A DNA stretch of 64,000 nt from Bursaphelenchus xylophilus (taxonomy: Eukaryota; Nematoda; Chromadorea; Rhabditida; Aphelenchoididae): the NCBI GenBank assembly GCA_904066235.2, contig CAJFCV020000003.1:620001-684000 (forward strand). The letters are read 5' to 3'. The number at the start of each line of letters is the position of its first letter. The stretch's first letter is position 1. A program made the position numbers and the translations under genes. Below are positions 63,881 through 64,000 of this stretch, piece after piece. The notes under the pieces were generated by a model. That model saw only the letters and a list, made by a program, of their open reading frames with translations, made no database searches and was not told where the DNA came from.

Positions 63881-64000
63881 AAAACGATTCTGGTAAATGT
63901 TCACTTACCGTAGTCAAAATAGAATTGCAGAAAACAGCTGATCACCCCAAGTAATCCAATAAATATTAGATCCATTGTCTTTCGAATGCTTTGTAGTTTA

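Larger units (their letters stand above)
59784..64000 (-). pseudogene. Locus D: inverted duplicate of locus C with an in-frame stop, 5' end outside the window
   Basis: Minus-strand exons: (>64000)-63909 (partial exon 2), 62963-62571, 62090-61687, 60735-60470, 60403-60205 and 60020-59784. Every complete exon has exactly the length of its locus C partner (393, 404, 266, 199, 237 nt). Protein identity to C is high. In exon 5 the codon six after the SGNH serine (GNSLARDL-stop) is TAA at 60681-60679, where C has CAA (Gln). This removes most of the SGNH domain, including D-x-x-H. The remaining exons are open, so the lesion looks recent. A truncated acyltransferase-only protein, stop readthrough or an assembly error cannot be excluded. 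Confidence 0.8.

Overview
The window looks like a nematode genomic region. Three things support this: short-exon genes with GTAAG donors and TTTTAG/TTTCAG acceptors, several copies of a nematode-type spliced-leader (SL) RNA gene next to 5S rRNA genes, and a family of multi-pass O-acyltransferases with a C-terminal SGNH domain that resembles the C. elegans oac family. The SL exon (GGTTTATTAACCC followed by AAGTTTGAG) differs from the C. elegans SL1 as I remember it at positions 7 and 9, so I do not assign a genus.

Layout. 1-1.1 kb: 5' part of a DUF273-like glycosyltransferase gene (minus). 1.5 kb: first SL RNA gene. 2.2-8.1 kb: a complete seven-exon acyltransferase gene (minus, locus E). 8.6-14.6 kb: duplicated blocks, including two orphan copies of an acyltransferase first exon. 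15.0-17.1 kb: 5S rRNA, three SL RNA genes and a decayed MULE transposase. 17.3-18.1 kb: nested foldback elements. 18.7-22.7 kb: acyltransferase locus A (plus). 22.8-24.9 kb: second 5S/SL cluster. 26-28 kb: large inverted repeat. 28.6-30.2 kb: a coiled-coil gene (minus) resembling NUDE/NDEL1. 31-46 kb: almost gene-free, packed with foldback elements, satellites and MITEs. 47.0-52.3 kb: acyltransferase locus B (plus). 53.7-58.7 kb: locus C (plus). 59.8-64.0 kb: locus D (minus), a tail-to-tail inverted copy of C with an in-frame stop, running off the right edge.

The acyltransferase exon chains were rebuilt by hand from splice sites and reading frame. Exon 1 is 104 nt in all four loci that include it, exon 2 is 443 nt in all four, and intron phases agree (2,1,1,0,2,0). 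That agreement is the main reason for trusting the models. All four complete genes keep a His at residue 20, an SGNH GNS serine and a C-terminal D-x-x-H pair. They probably encode membrane enzymes that move acyl groups onto lipids, sugars or small molecules; the substrate cannot be read from sequence.

The rest is dominated by non-autonomous elements, named here as follows. Family 1: ends TCAGTCTGTCGGGAAAATAA, TA target. Family 2: ends TAGACATGGCT, GC-rich, 8-bp target duplication. Family 3: ends TTTTCATAAAGTGCATGGAC. Family 4: ends ACTAGTCCGTCCGGAAAGTC. Family 5: ends GGGACCTGATCCAGTGGC. Family 6: ends ACGTCAAACTGAG. There is also one TTAA-flanked element. Several sit inside one another, which fixes their ends and target sites. 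No intact autonomous transposase was seen. I found no defence system, biosynthetic operon, CRISPR array or tRNA gene. The most noteworthy content is the variant SL RNA/5S cluster, the acyltransferase expansion and the element archaeology.
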